A stretch of DNA of 64,000 bases, from NCBI RefSeq assembly GCF_008933155.1, contig NZ_WBVP01000002.1, positions 1 to 64,000 on the forward strand. Reading direction: 5' to 3'. This document shows positions 36,070 through 45,209 of this stretch, in pieces. Under the pieces are notes generated by a model. The model did not search any database and had not been told where the DNA came from. It worked only from the letters and a program-made list of their open reading frames with translations. The DNA is from Aliivibrio finisterrensis (GTDB taxonomy: Bacteria > Pseudomonadota > Gammaproteobacteria > Enterobacterales > Vibrionaceae). Made by a program: the position numbers and the translations under genes. Numbering within the stretch: position 1 is the stretch's first letter; every line of letters starts with the position of its first letter.

Positions 36070-36714
36070 CTACTATTTGCTCCGCACGGATGCATGAGTA
36101 TTACTCTGGATGGCTCACACTGTGTACTTCCACCAACCAAAGCCGCATGGATCCCAGCAGGCGTGAAACACTGCGCTGTCATGAGAAATGTTGTCGCTTA
36201 TCGATCGCTCTATTTTGATCCGTCAGTTATTGATAACTTACCTAGCGAACTCGCCATCTTTAACATTACCCCCTTATTGAAAGAACTTATTGAACGAATG
36301 GCCTTTTGGGAGTGGGATAAACCAAGCAATGAGCAAACCAATACTCTGGCTTTATGTTGTGAGGAATTACTTCATGCTGAAAAATACGATCTCACCCTTC
36401 CTTTGCCTACGGACAAACGACTCACTGCATGGTTAAATAAAATAACCACAAAGGCGCTCCTTCCCCAGCCATTAAATGAAATGTCGATTCAAATTGGGGC
36501 CAGTAGCAAAACCATCTCACGTTTATTCATAAAAGAAACAGGGATGCCTTATCAAGCGTGGCGACAACAATGGCGCTTACTTACCGCTATTGAACATCTT
36601 GCTGAAAATAAAAGCGTCTCAGAAGTTGCTCATTCATTAGAGTTCTCTAGTGATAGCGCATTTATTCACTTTTTCAAACAACACACAGGTGAGACACCAG
36701 GGCGATTTATGTGA
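36058..36714 (+). CDS. AraC-family regulator lacking its N-terminus
   Basis: A 218-residue frame that begins RAQLLFAPHGCMSITLDGSH, i.e. inside the cupin domain of an AraC regulator; about 25 residues including the start are missing. The C-terminal DNA-binding domain is complete (MSIQIGASSKTISRLFIKET; SVSEVAHSLEFSSDSAFIHF; GETPGRFM). The only available start is a TTG without ribosome binding site. AraC regulators of this kind usually sit divergent from an MFS transporter gene; here a deletion has removed the starts of both and the gap between. Probably not functional. Confidence 0.75.
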   Translation: MRAQLLFAPHGCMSITLDGSHCVLPPTKAAWIPAGVKHCAVMRNVVAYRSLYFDPSVIDNLPSELAIFNITPLLKELIERMAFWEWDKPSNEQTNTLALCCEELLHAEKYDLTLPLPTDKRLTAWLNKITTKALLPQPLNEMSIQIGASSKTISRLFIKETGMPYQAWRQQWRLLTAIEHLAENKSVSEVAHSLEFSSDSAFIHFFKQHTGETPGRFM

Positions 36715-36834
36715 ACATATCGACTACAATTATCTTATATTTCCAAAATAGAAATAAGTACTTCGCATACTTTCACTAAAAGAAATCACACTATTCCATT
36801 AGAATAAACCCATACTAATAAAAAGGGTTTTATC

Positions 36835-38361
36835 ATGAGTCAAGAACGTTTCTATAGCATCATTACCGATGCAAACCTTTCTCCAAAACAGAAATCACAA
36901 TATTTAGCATTAGAAGCTGAGGCTAGCTTGCCTTATATGGAGATTGACTCTGATACTCAACAAGCACTGGATGATGGCATTCTGTGTGATATGTTTGAGG
37001 GCCACGCCCCTTTTAAACCTCGTTATGTATTGCCTGATTACGCAAAGTTTTTATCTCAAGGTTCAAAATACCTAGAGCTATCTGCGGCCGAAGATTTTGA
37101 TGATGCATTAAATTTACTCACTATAATCTATCATCATGTCCCTTCTGTTACTTCTATCCCTGTTTATCTTGGCCAACTTGATACTGTGCTCATGCCTTTT
37201 GTTGGTACCCTTAGTGATGAAGAAATTTACCAAAAAATAAAACGTTTTTGGATCATGCTTGATCGCACGCTACCTGATGCCTTCATGCATGTAAACATTG
37301 GCCCAACAGATAACATTATTTGCCGTACTATCTTGCGTGTTGATGCTGAATTAAAGCAAATAGCACCTAACTTAACCTTTATGTACGATGCTGAGATCAC
37401 ACCAGATGATCTGCTTCGTCAAGCGGCTTCAAATATTTGTGAGTGCAGTAAACCTCACATTGCAAATTACCCAGTACACGCAAAAGCGTACAATAACACC
37501 GGCTTTGGCATCGTCAGTTGCTACAACTCGCTACCGTTAGCAGGTGGCTCTAACACTCTTGTCCGCATGAACTTAAAAGAAGTGGCTAAAAAAGCCCAAA
37601 ATAAAGTGGACTTTGTTGATAACGTGCTACCTAATTACTGCAACGTTATGTTTGGCTTAATTAATACAAGAAGTACATTCTTACATGAAAAATCAAATTT
37701 CTTTGAGGGTTTTTTAACCAAAGAAGGATTGATTAGTGAAGACCGATTCGCTCCAATGTTTGGTATTTACGGCATGGCTGAAGCCGTTAATATTCTTATG
37801 GAAAAAGAAGGCGTTGAGGCAAAATACGGTCATGATGAAATAGCAAACCAATTAGGTCATGCTATTTCAAAACAGCTCTCAGAAATTGTTGATTCAACCG
37901 AGGTAATACACGGCTATCACGGGAAAGCATTGCTTCATGCACAAGGTGGCATTAGCTTAGACATTGAGGTCACTCCAGGTGTTCGCATCCCTTATGGCAC
38001 AGAGCCAGATCCAGTATCTTATGTGCAAGCCACTGCTGAGCACCATCAATATTACACCTCTGGTGTCAGTGATATCTTGACCATTGATGAAACGGTTAAA
38101 TCAAATCCTGAAGCGATGTTTAACCTAGCAAAAGGCGCACTGCAATTAGGCTATCGTGAGTTTACCGCCAATGTTGCTTCTAACGATTTAGTTCGTATTA
38201 CAGGTTACATGGTAAAACTGTCTGATATTGCTAAATACGACGCAGAAGGGTCTCGAACCAATACGACGTTTTTAGGAGCAGAAGCGGCGAAAAACACGGA
38301 AGTATTGAACCGTACACCTCGTGTTGTAGCGCTAGAGATGACACCTACGTACGCAGAATAA
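36835..38361 (+). CDS. yjjI: YjjI-family glycyl-radical enzyme
   Basis: A 508-residue protein of the YjjI family (DUF3029), a short glycyl-radical enzyme. The radical-bearing glycine is in RITGYMVKL near the C-terminus (Gly457), and a candidate thiyl cysteine is in IVSCYNSLPLAGGSNTL. Length agrees with E. coli YjjI (516). The substrate is not known. AAAAGGG precedes the ATG. It is followed after 12 bases by its activase YjjW, so it should be active under anaerobic conditions. Confidence 0.9.
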   Translation: MSQERFYSIITDANLSPKQKSQYLALEAEASLPYMEIDSDTQQALDDGILCDMFEGHAPFKPRYVLPDYAKFLSQGSKYLELSAAEDFDDALNLLTIIYHHVPSVTSIPVYLGQLDTVLMPFVGTLSDEEIYQKIKRFWIMLDRTLPDAFMHVNIGPTDNIICRTILRVDAELKQIAPNLTFMYDAEITPDDLLRQAASNICECSKPHIANYPVHAKAYNNTGFGIVSCYNSLPLAGGSNTLVRMNLKEVAKKAQNKVDFVDNVLPNYCNVMFGLINTRSTFLHEKSNFFEGFLTKEGLISEDRFAPMFGIYGMAEAVNILMEKEGVEAKYGHDEIANQLGHAISKQLSEIVDSTEVIHGYHGKALLHAQGGISLDIEVTPGVRIPYGTEPDPVSYVQATAEHHQYYTSGVSDILTIDETVKSNPEAMFNLAKGALQLGYREFTANVASNDLVRITGYMVKLSDIAKYDAEGSRTNTTFLGAEAAKNTEVLNRTPRVVALEMTPTYAE

Positions 38362-38373
38362 GAAATCATTACT

Positions 38374-39285
38374 ATGGTTAACGCTGAGCTTTTTTCTGGC
38401 GATAACATCAGCGACAACAAAACAGGATTGGTCAGTAAAGTACTGACCTTTTCTTGTGTTGATGGCCCAGGAAACCGCCTTGTGATCTTCTTACAAGGCT
38501 GTAATTACGATTGTATAACTTGTCATAACCCTCATACCATTAATCACTGTGATCATTGTGGTGATTGCGTTGAACCGTGCCCAACAGGTGCATTAACCTT
38601 TGATGATTCACCAAGCAAGAAAGTCATATGGAATGAAGCGCTGTGTACTCAATGTGATAAATGCATTGATGTCTGCCCAAGTAAATCAAACCCAAAAATA
38701 ACAACGTATACGGTAGGAAAGCTGATTGAATTCACCAAAAAACACGCGCCATTTTTGAGTGGTGTTACGATTTCTGGTGGTGAAGCGACCTTACAATTAC
38801 CTTTTATTATTGAATACTTTAAAGCCATCAAAGCCGAAAAATCATTAAGCCACCTTACTTGTTTCATAGACAGCAATGGCAGTCTGTCTGAGCAAGGTTG
38901 GAATAAAGTTCTACCCTATTTAGATGGGGCTATGATTGATTTAAAAGCATGGCAAAATGACACGCATCTATGGTTAGTCGGTAGAGAGAATCATCGCGTA
39001 TTACACTCGATCAATCTATTAGCTAAGCACGAAAAATTGCACGAAATTCGACTGTTGTACATTCCACATAAAACCGATTTATTGTGTGAAATCGATGCTA
39101 TTAGTGAGTATTTAAAGACATTACCCGAATATATCACTATCCGTTTAAATGCATTCCAACATCATGGCGTAATTGGTGAAGCGCTAGGGTGGGATAAATG
39201 CAGTAAAGTACAGATGGAAGAGTTTGAAGCCAAGTTAGTGATGAGATTAGGGCGATCAGTGATCATCCCATTGATTTATACTTAA
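38374..39285 (+). CDS. yjjW: YjjW-family glycyl-radical enzyme activase
   Basis: A 303-residue radical SAM protein: CNYDCITCHNPH gives the Cx3Cx2C motif for the 4Fe-4S cluster that cleaves SAM, followed by two ferredoxin-like clusters (CDHCGDCVEPCPTG and CTQCDKCIDVCPS). TISGGEATLQ is the GGE motif that binds the SAM amino group. It installs the glycyl radical on YjjI, with which it forms an operon. Confidence 0.92.
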   Translation: MVNAELFSGDNISDNKTGLVSKVLTFSCVDGPGNRLVIFLQGCNYDCITCHNPHTINHCDHCGDCVEPCPTGALTFDDSPSKKVIWNEALCTQCDKCIDVCPSKSNPKITTYTVGKLIEFTKKHAPFLSGVTISGGEATLQLPFIIEYFKAIKAEKSLSHLTCFIDSNGSLSEQGWNKVLPYLDGAMIDLKAWQNDTHLWLVGRENHRVLHSINLLAKHEKLHEIRLLYIPHKTDLLCEIDAISEYLKTLPEYITIRLNAFQHHGVIGEALGWDKCSKVQMEEFEAKLVMRLGRSVIIPLIYT

Positions 39286-39300
39286 TGCTTTGGTTATTGG

Positions 39301-39548
39301 TTATTTTGAAAATACCGCAGTCAAGTATCGATTATTTCGACCGACACCTTGTGAGCGGTTTTCTTTAGATTCTTTTTTCGAAAACAATCCTTTAAATTCC
39401 CAATGCTGAATCTGCTCAGAGGCAAATGATAACGCTCTAAGTGTATATTCAACACATCTTGATGACCTTTATCATCTTGGTTCAACTGTCTTGGGTATAT
39501 GCGTTGTAAAGAGTGCTCTGCGGTGATCTGTTCTTGTGGTAGACCATT
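39301..39548 (-). pseudogene. Decayed gene, probably a SAM-dependent methyltransferase
   Basis: The minus strand holds two open segments in different frames. The first reads LPQEQITAEHSLQRIYPRQL, NQDDKGHQDVLNIHLERYH; after a frame change the second reads FASEQIQHWEFKGLFSKKES, then GVGRNNRYLTAVFSK-stop at 39301. HQDVLNIHLERYHFA resembles the N-terminal part of class I methyltransferases, which normally continue into a SAM-binding loop that is missing here, so an internal deletion and a frameshift are likely. The assignment rests on this motif only. Confidence 0.45.
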
Positions 39549-39646
39549 TTACTGCTTTGATAAACAAATAGTTATAAAACATCACATAAAATGTGACGCT
39601 AATATTTATCCAAAAATAGTAACATTAATTACCTAAGCAAGATGTC

Positions 39647-40558
39647 TTATTTCTCTTTAATGCGATCACACAACCAACTTACCGCCTGATCATTAATACT
39701 TAATTTATTATAAACCATGCTATACACCACCTGCCCATAATCAAATGGCATCGGTTTTATCACTAACCCCTTCGCCTGACTTGCCATTTCTGCCCATTTT
39801 TTAGAGCTCGTAAATAAAAATTCAGTGTGGTGACACAAGGTCGCTGCACTGCCAAAATCAGCGACTGAAATCGCGACGTCCCTTGGTTGGTATTGCTGAG
39901 CTAGACACTGCTCAAAATAAGGGACATTTAATTCCTTATCAAAAATACCAATATGTTTATAAGCTAGATAATCCTCAACCGTTAACTCCTTATCAACTAA
40001 GGGATGGTCGGCACTCATAAGACAAATCATTTCATCTTCGATCACCGTTTCCCAAACCAGCTGCTTTTCAGTTGTTGGCGGCTGACTTCTATCATGTGGC
40101 AGTAAAATCACATCAACTTGGCCATTTAATAAGGCATCAAACCCCAACTGCTCTTTTGAGTGAATATCAATATGAGAACTAGGCGCTTGAGTCGAAAGAA
40201 TATCACTAATGATTGGGGCAAATATCTCAAAAGTACTTTCTCGCATTGAGAGTGAGTACTTACCAGAGAAGTCTTTAGGTTTAAACGTAGACTGATTCAG
40301 TAACCCATTCATATTATTTAAAATTTGATGCAATACGGGCCCAATTTTTAACGCATAAGAGGTTGGAATTAATTTCGTACCGTCACGATAAAACAGCTCA
40401 TCATCCAATAATTGTCGTAATTGAGATAAGGTTTTACTCACACTTGATGGGCTCATGCATAATATCTCAGCACTTTGCGTTACGCTGTGTGTAGAGAGCA
40501 TGACATGCAACGCAGTAAGATGCTTGAAGCTAATGCGAGAGAGTTGAATAAGGTCCAT
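39647..40558 (-). CDS. LysR-family regulator
   Basis: A 303-residue LysR-type protein with the helix-turn-helix at residues about 10-55 (HVMLSTHSVTQSAEILCMSP, SSVSKTLSQLRQ). The ATG at 40558 (MDLIQLSRISFKHL) fits the family; an in-frame upstream start would add 24 residues of no known match. Effector domain of standard length. The neighbouring gene on the other side is the remnant of a GDT1-family exporter, so the former target may be lost; no function assigned. Confidence 0.82.
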   Translation of the reverse strand: MDLIQLSRISFKHLTALHVMLSTHSVTQSAEILCMSPSSVSKTLSQLRQLLDDELFYRDGTKLIPTSYALKIGPVLHQILNNMNGLLNQSTFKPKDFSGKYSLSMRESTFEIFAPIISDILSTQAPSSHIDIHSKEQLGFDALLNGQVDVILLPHDRSQPPTTEKQLVWETVIEDEMICLMSADHPLVDKELTVEDYLAYKHIGIFDKELNVPYFEQCLAQQYQPRDVAISVADFGSAATLCHHTEFLFTSSKKWAEMASQAKGLVIKPMPFDYGQVVYSMVYNKLSINDQAVSWLCDRIKEK

Positions 40559-40686
40559 TATTGTCCATCGAGTAAAATTTAAATCAAGAAACATTATAAA
40601 ACACTTTGCAGTTAAAATGAGAAATAACACCTTTTAGTACCCACCGCGACTTCTATTTTAGGCGATCAAAATGCAGGTCCTCTACA

Positions 40687-40845
40687 TTGGGTGTTTTAGG
40701 CACAACCGTAGGCATGTTACTTGCTAATGTTCCTGTTGTTCTTATCGGTAAATTCTCTGCAGACAAGCTGCCACTGGCCTTAATTCACCGTATTACTGCT
40801 GTGATCTTCCTAGGCTTGGCGGTAGGGACTTTCTTCGGCATGTAG
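40687..40845 (+). pseudogene. 3' remnant of a GDT1/UPF0016-family exporter
   Basis: Reads LGVLGTTVGMLLANVPVVLI, then GKFSADKLPLALIHRITAVI and FLGLAVGTFFGM-stop. LGTTxGMLLANVPVV is the second conserved repeat of the UPF0016/GDT1 (TMEM165) family of Mn2+/Ca2+ exporters. Only the last 52 codons remain and no start is present. Confidence 0.8.
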
Positions 40846-40945
40846 ACATAGTGAGCATGAGTGATTATTCTTGATTTAAGAAATATTGATAAATCACTCA
40901 TGTAAGCTGTTTACTTTTCCTACAAACCGAATAATGGACTATGTT

Positions 40946-41668
40946 ATGAACCCAGTTATCGATACGATTTTAAACCACCGCTCTATTCGTTCTTTCACTA
41001 ACGAACCTATCTCTAAAGAGCAATTAGATACAATCATCAGCTCTGGTATTGCAGCCTCTTCTTCTAGCTTACTTCAAGTAAATTCGATTATTCGTGTGAC
41101 TGATATAGATAAACGTAAAGCCTTAGTTAAGCTTTCTGGCGGTCAACCTTATGTGGAAGGGGCTGCGGAATTTTTGGTTTTTTGTATTGATTTTCAACGT
41201 CACCATGAAATGAACTCAGAAATAAAAGCGGAATATACAGAATTAACCCTAATTGGAGCTGTTGATGCCGGGATCATGGCGCAAAATTGTTTATTAGCGG
41301 CAGAATCAATGAACCTCGGTGGCGTATACATTGGTGGCTTACGAACTCACGCACAAGAAGTGGATGATTTACTTGAGTTGCCAGATTACACCGCCGTACT
41401 ATTTGGTATGTGTTTAGGTCACCCTGCTCAAACACCACAAAAGAAACCTCGTTTAAGCCCAGAGGTTATCGTTCATGAAAATACCTATCAGCCACTCGAT
41501 AAAAATAAAATCCATGAATACGACGACACCATGTCGACATACTATGCAACACGTACCAGTAATCAAAAACAGAGTTCATGGTCAGAGCAAATCACAGGTA
41601 AATTATCACAAGAATCTCGCCCACATATTAAAGGTTATTTAAGTAATAAAGGACTGGCAATTAAGTAA
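40946..41668 (+). CDS. nfsA: NfsA-like oxygen-insensitive nitroreductase
   Basis: A 240-residue FMN flavoprotein of the nitroreductase family; MNPVIDTILNHRSIRSFTNE is the N-terminus typical of NfsA/Frp-type NADPH enzymes, and the length equals E. coli NfsA. Phosphate-contacting basic residues lie in HRSIR; GGVYIGGLR is conserved near residue 128. The ATG at 40946 has GGA seven bases before and matches the family start. In Vibrio related flavin reductases supply FMNH2 for luminescence; a general role in nitro/quinone reduction is more likely here. Confidence 0.85.
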   Translation: MNPVIDTILNHRSIRSFTNEPISKEQLDTIISSGIAASSSSLLQVNSIIRVTDIDKRKALVKLSGGQPYVEGAAEFLVFCIDFQRHHEMNSEIKAEYTELTLIGAVDAGIMAQNCLLAAESMNLGGVYIGGLRTHAQEVDDLLELPDYTAVLFGMCLGHPAQTPQKKPRLSPEVIVHENTYQPLDKNKIHEYDDTMSTYYATRTSNQKQSSWSEQITGKLSQESRPHIKGYLSNKGLAIK

Positions 41669-41737
41669 CAAAAGCATCATTACCCTTTCTTTTTAGGGGT
41701 ATTTGTCACTCCTTATTCATGTTACTTTCCGCGTCAC

Positions 41738-41776
41738 CAATCCCAAGTTCTCGTTATCCATACTTGGGATTTTTAA
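41738..41776 (+). terminator. Terminator in the gap before sdaA
   Basis: ATCCCAAGT and ACTTGGGAT with TTTTTAATTTT following. A shorter stem TACCCT...AGGGGTA at about 41680-41700 just after the nitroreductase gene may act first. Confidence 0.7.
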
Positions 41777-41920
41777 TTTTGATACCAACTAACGAAATTA
41801 AATTGGTATCAGCACAAATCTACAAAACAACTAAACTTAATAATTATAATAGCAATACCTTTAAATGCCGCTCACACATTTATATTCTTGGTTTTGCAAT
41901 TCTACAATAGGTAATGTCTT

Positions 41921-43291
41921 ATGCTGTCTATCTTTGATATCTACAAAATCGGCGTTGGGCCATCAAGTTCTCATACCAATGGTCCTATGATTGCTGGATA
42001 CAATTTCACGCAATTAATCCAACCTCATTTAGCACAAGTATCTCGTGTTCAAGTTGATCTTTATGGCTCTCTCTCACTAACGGGAGTCGGCCACCACACT
42101 GACCGCGCTACAATTTTAGGTTTACTTGGTAACCGTCCAGATACCATCAAAATAACCAGTGCAAATTTGGCGATGAAAAAAGCGATTGAAGATAAGATAT
42201 TACATATTGCAGGTGATCATGAAATCATCTTTGATTATGACACTGACATGCTTTTTCATAACACCAATTTACCATTGCACGAAAATGGTATGACGATTTC
42301 CATTTTTGATGCCGCAGAACAACAACTTGCCATCGAGACCTACTACTCTGTTGGTGGCGGTTTTATTGCAACCGCTGATGAATTAATCAATGGTAAAAGC
42401 ACCACTGATGTTGAGGTTGAGTTTCCCTTCAAATCAGCTGATGAAATGCTAGAGAAAGCAGAAGCTCAAGGACTAAGTTTAGGCGCTTTTGTACTACGTA
42501 ACGAAGTTGCATTTCAACCGATGGAAGCTATTGATGCAAAAGCCGACCAAATTTGGAAGGTAATGTCTCTTTGTATGGATCGTGGTTTTCAAACTGAAGG
42601 TATTCTTGAAGGCGGCCTAAATGTCGTTCGTCGTGCGCCTGCGTTACTCAAAAAGCTAGAAGCAAACGCCTCTATTGAGAATGATCCAATGGAGATCATG
42701 GATTGGATTAACTTGTTTGCGTTTGCAGTAAGTGAAGAAAACGCAGCAGGCGGCCAAGTCGTCACCTCTCCAACCAATGGCGCTGCTGGCGTCATTCCTG
42801 GCGTGTTAATGTATTACCATAGGTTCATTAAAGAACTAGATACAAAGCAACTAAAAGACTTCTTAGCCGTCTCTGGTGCCATTGGTATTTTATACAAAAC
42901 TAATGCATCTATTTCTGGTGCTGAAGTGGGTTGTCAGGGTGAAGTTGGTGTTTCATCCTCAATGGCAGCAGCAGGGCTAACAGCACTTCGCGGCGGCAGT
43001 AATGAGCAAATTTGTATGGCAGCTGAAATTGCCATGGAACACTCGCTAGGTATGACCTGCGACCCGATTGGTGGTCTTGTTCAGGTGCCTTGTATCGAAC
43101 GTAATGCAATGGGGTCAATGAAAGCAATTAACGCCTCTCGCATGGCGTTAAAGCGCACTAGTAAATGTTTAATCTCGTTAGATAAAGTAATAGAAACTAT
43201 GTACCAAACGGGGAAAGACATGAACCGTAAATACCGTGAAACATCACTTGGTGGCTTGGCATTAATTCACATGGCACCACCGTGTGAATAA
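41921..43291 (+). CDS. sdaA: L-serine ammonia-lyase (serine deaminase), iron-sulfur type
   Basis: A 456-residue single-chain enzyme that deaminates L-serine to pyruvate. The N-terminal beta domain opens MLSIFDIYKIGVGPSSSHTN; the C-terminal alpha domain has GCQGEVGVSSSMAAAGLTAL and MTCDPIGGLVQVPCIERN with cysteines for the 4Fe-4S cluster. Length equals E. coli SdaA/SdaB (about 455). It is monocistronic and followed by a strong terminator. No transporter (sdaC) is adjacent. Confidence 0.93.
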   Translation: MLSIFDIYKIGVGPSSSHTNGPMIAGYNFTQLIQPHLAQVSRVQVDLYGSLSLTGVGHHTDRATILGLLGNRPDTIKITSANLAMKKAIEDKILHIAGDHEIIFDYDTDMLFHNTNLPLHENGMTISIFDAAEQQLAIETYYSVGGGFIATADELINGKSTTDVEVEFPFKSADEMLEKAEAQGLSLGAFVLRNEVAFQPMEAIDAKADQIWKVMSLCMDRGFQTEGILEGGLNVVRRAPALLKKLEANASIENDPMEIMDWINLFAFAVSEENAAGGQVVTSPTNGAAGVIPGVLMYYHRFIKELDTKQLKDFLAVSGAIGILYKTNASISGAEVGCQGEVGVSSSMAAAGLTALRGGSNEQICMAAEIAMEHSLGMTCDPIGGLVQVPCIERNAMGSMKAINASRMALKRTSKCLISLDKVIETMYQTGKDMNRKYRETSLGGLALIHMAPPCE

Positions 43292-43313
43292 TTTCATCTA
43301 ATCAGTAAACAAA

Positions 43314-43352
43314 AAATCCAGAGCGACTCAAACGAGACTCTGGATTTTTTTA
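43314..43352. terminator. Terminator after sdaA
   Basis: AATCCAGAG and CTCTGGATT around a 14-base loop, followed by T7; it serves sdaA and may also stop the convergent ABC operon. Confidence 0.85.
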
Positions 43353-43374
43353 TGATTACTCTCTAAATGTTGGG

Positions 43375-44172
43375 TTACTTCTTATACGGCGACACTATCG
43401 TATTCCCTGTCACCGCATGATGGGACACCATAACTAAATCTTGATATAAAGTTCGAATATTCTCTTCACTCAATACCTCGTTGGGTTTACCTTCAACCAT
43501 CACTTCTCCTTGATTAATCAAGATTAGGCGATCACAAAACTCAGCGGCTGTATTTAGATTATGAATCGCAACCAAGGCAGATTTTCCATCTTGGCACTCT
43601 TTATGAAGTACATTCATTAATTGAGATTCATGGCCAATATCCAAACTGGCGGTTGGCTCATCAAGCAACATTAATGGCGTTCCTTGCACTAATGATCGAG
43701 CAAAGTGAACTAGTTGCTTTTCACCGCCAGATAAGTCTGTCACGGTTCTGGAGCTTAAATGCCCTATTCCCACCCTTTCTAACGCCGCTTTGCTTTGATC
43801 TTTAATCAGGGCTGCTGAAATGACTTCTTGTTGCTGACGAGCATGAAACCCTAAACCAATAGTTTCCATCACACTAAATGGGAATGCAGCTTCACTGTAC
43901 TGGGGTAAGTAGCTCATGCTTAATGCACGTTCAATATGAGAAAGACTCGATAGCGACTTGCCTTTAATTGATATTTCACCCTGTGAATAGCTTTGAAAGC
44001 CACTAATACACTTCATTAAAGTACTTTTTCCCGCGCCATTAGGGCCGATAATACCAACCAACTCACCCGCATTCACTGAAAATGAAATGTCTTTTAATAG
44101 CGCTTTTGAACCGACCTGATAGCTGAGATTTGATACGTTCAGAAGCGTTTTTGTTAAATTCATCTTGCTCAT
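43375..44172 (-). CDS. btuD: Corrinoid/metal-chelate ABC transporter, ATP-binding protein (BtuD-like)
   Basis: A 265-residue ATPase with Walker A GPNGAGKST, signature LSGGEKQL and Walker B LMLLDEPTASLD. It belongs to the FepC/BtuD/FecE family serving type II importers. The ATG at 44172 overlaps the permease stop (ATGA), which fixes the start; a longer in-frame version would reach into the permease gene. Last gene of a three-gene unit under a cobalamin riboswitch, so it most likely drives vitamin B12 or cobinamide uptake rather than iron. Confidence 0.85.
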   Translation of the reverse strand: MSKMNLTKTLLNVSNLSYQVGSKALLKDISFSVNAGELVGIIGPNGAGKSTLMKCISGFQSYSQGEISIKGKSLSSLSHIERALSMSYLPQYSEAAFPFSVMETIGLGFHARQQQEVISAALIKDQSKAALERVGIGHLSSRTVTDLSGGEKQLVHFARSLVQGTPLMLLDEPTASLDIGHESQLMNVLHKECQDGKSALVAIHNLNTAAEFCDRLILINQGEVMVEGKPNEVLSEENIRTLYQDLVMVSHHAVTGNTIVSPYKK

Positions 44173-45209
44173 GCTAAACGCCCTTTTCTTTGGAATCGAA
44201 TAATCAAACCAATAAAGTAACAACCACCGATAAACGAGGTAATAATCCCCGCTTTCAACTCATTTGGCGCAATAATCCAACGGCCTAACAAATCACATAC
44301 GAGCAAGAAAATAACACCAAAAATAGCAGACAACGGCAACAGTTTTTCATGCGCAGGCCCAACCAATAAACGCACCAAATGTGGCACCATCAAACCAATA
44401 AATCCAATTGGTCCTGCTATCGCTATCGACATTGCCGTTAACAAAGTAGCGAACATGAGTAATTTGAATCTAGTCTGCTTTACATTCAGCCCCATGCCAT
44501 GCGCGCTTTCTTCACCTAGAGCTAATAAATTTAAGGCGCGACTCTCTTTTAAGAGCAAAATTGAAACGACAATAATGACAGGCGTTGGCCATAATAAATG
44601 TTGCCACATACGCCCATCTAAGCCACCCATAGCCCAAAAGACAAATTGACTGACTTCATATTGTTGAGCCATTAATAGCAACCCCATTCGTGCCCCCCCC
44701 AATAAACTAGAGAGTGCTAAACCGGTTAAGATTAAAAACAGAATTTGAGACGACGAACTGCGAGAGGCTAAAACATAGATAAATGCTGATGCCGCCAATG
44801 CGCCAACCGTAGTAAAAATAGGTAACCACAGCAGATTCATAAACGAGAAGCCAGATACAATTGCGATGACAGCCCCAAAACTACTGCCAGAGCTCACACC
44901 CAATACATCAGGGCTCGCTAATGGATTTTTAAATAAACCCTGAGTACAAGCTCCTGCCAACGCCAATGCGCCACCAGCCAGAATAGCGGCGCACGCTCTA
45001 GGTAATCGAATGTGCATGACAATTGCAGAGGCTAATGGGTATTCTTTTGTGGCAATTTCACTGCCATTCATCAAGTAACTCTTAAACATCGACAAAATAT
45101 CGATAATTGGAATATGCACCGCACCAAGGCTGAGGTACGACAAAAACAGACCAATAAACAGACTGACTGAGATAATAATTTGAACTGAAGTTAAACGATA
45201 AAAAGGCAT
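44169..45209 (-). CDS. btuC: Corrinoid/metal-chelate ABC transporter, permease (BtuC-like)
   Basis: A 346-residue inner membrane protein of the FecCD/BtuC family with about ten hydrophobic segments; LPRACAAILAGGALALAGACTQ and GPIGFIGLMVPHLVRLLVGP (the coupling region that contacts the ATPase) are intact. Its start overlaps the stop of the binding-protein gene by one base (TAATG) and its stop overlaps the ATPase start, so the three genes are translationally coupled. Confidence 0.88.
   Translation of the reverse strand: MPFYRLTSVQIIISVSLFIGLFLSYLSLGAVHIPIIDILSMFKSYLMNGSEIATKEYPLASAIVMHIRLPRACAAILAGGALALAGACTQGLFKNPLASPDVLGVSSGSSFGAVIAIVSGFSFMNLLWLPIFTTVGALAASAFIYVLASRSSSSQILFLILTGLALSSLLGGARMGLLLMAQQYEVSQFVFWAMGGLDGRMWQHLLWPTPVIIVVSILLLKESRALNLLALGEESAHGMGLNVKQTRFKLLMFATLLTAMSIAIAGPIGFIGLMVPHLVRLLVGPAHEKLLPLSAIFGVIFLLVCDLLGRWIIAPNELKAGIITSFIGGCYFIGLIIRFQRKGRLA

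Noticed and set aside
41719..41910. 63-codon plus-strand frame before sdaA
   Set aside because: It spans a terminator hairpin and the sdaA promoter region and has no family resemblance.
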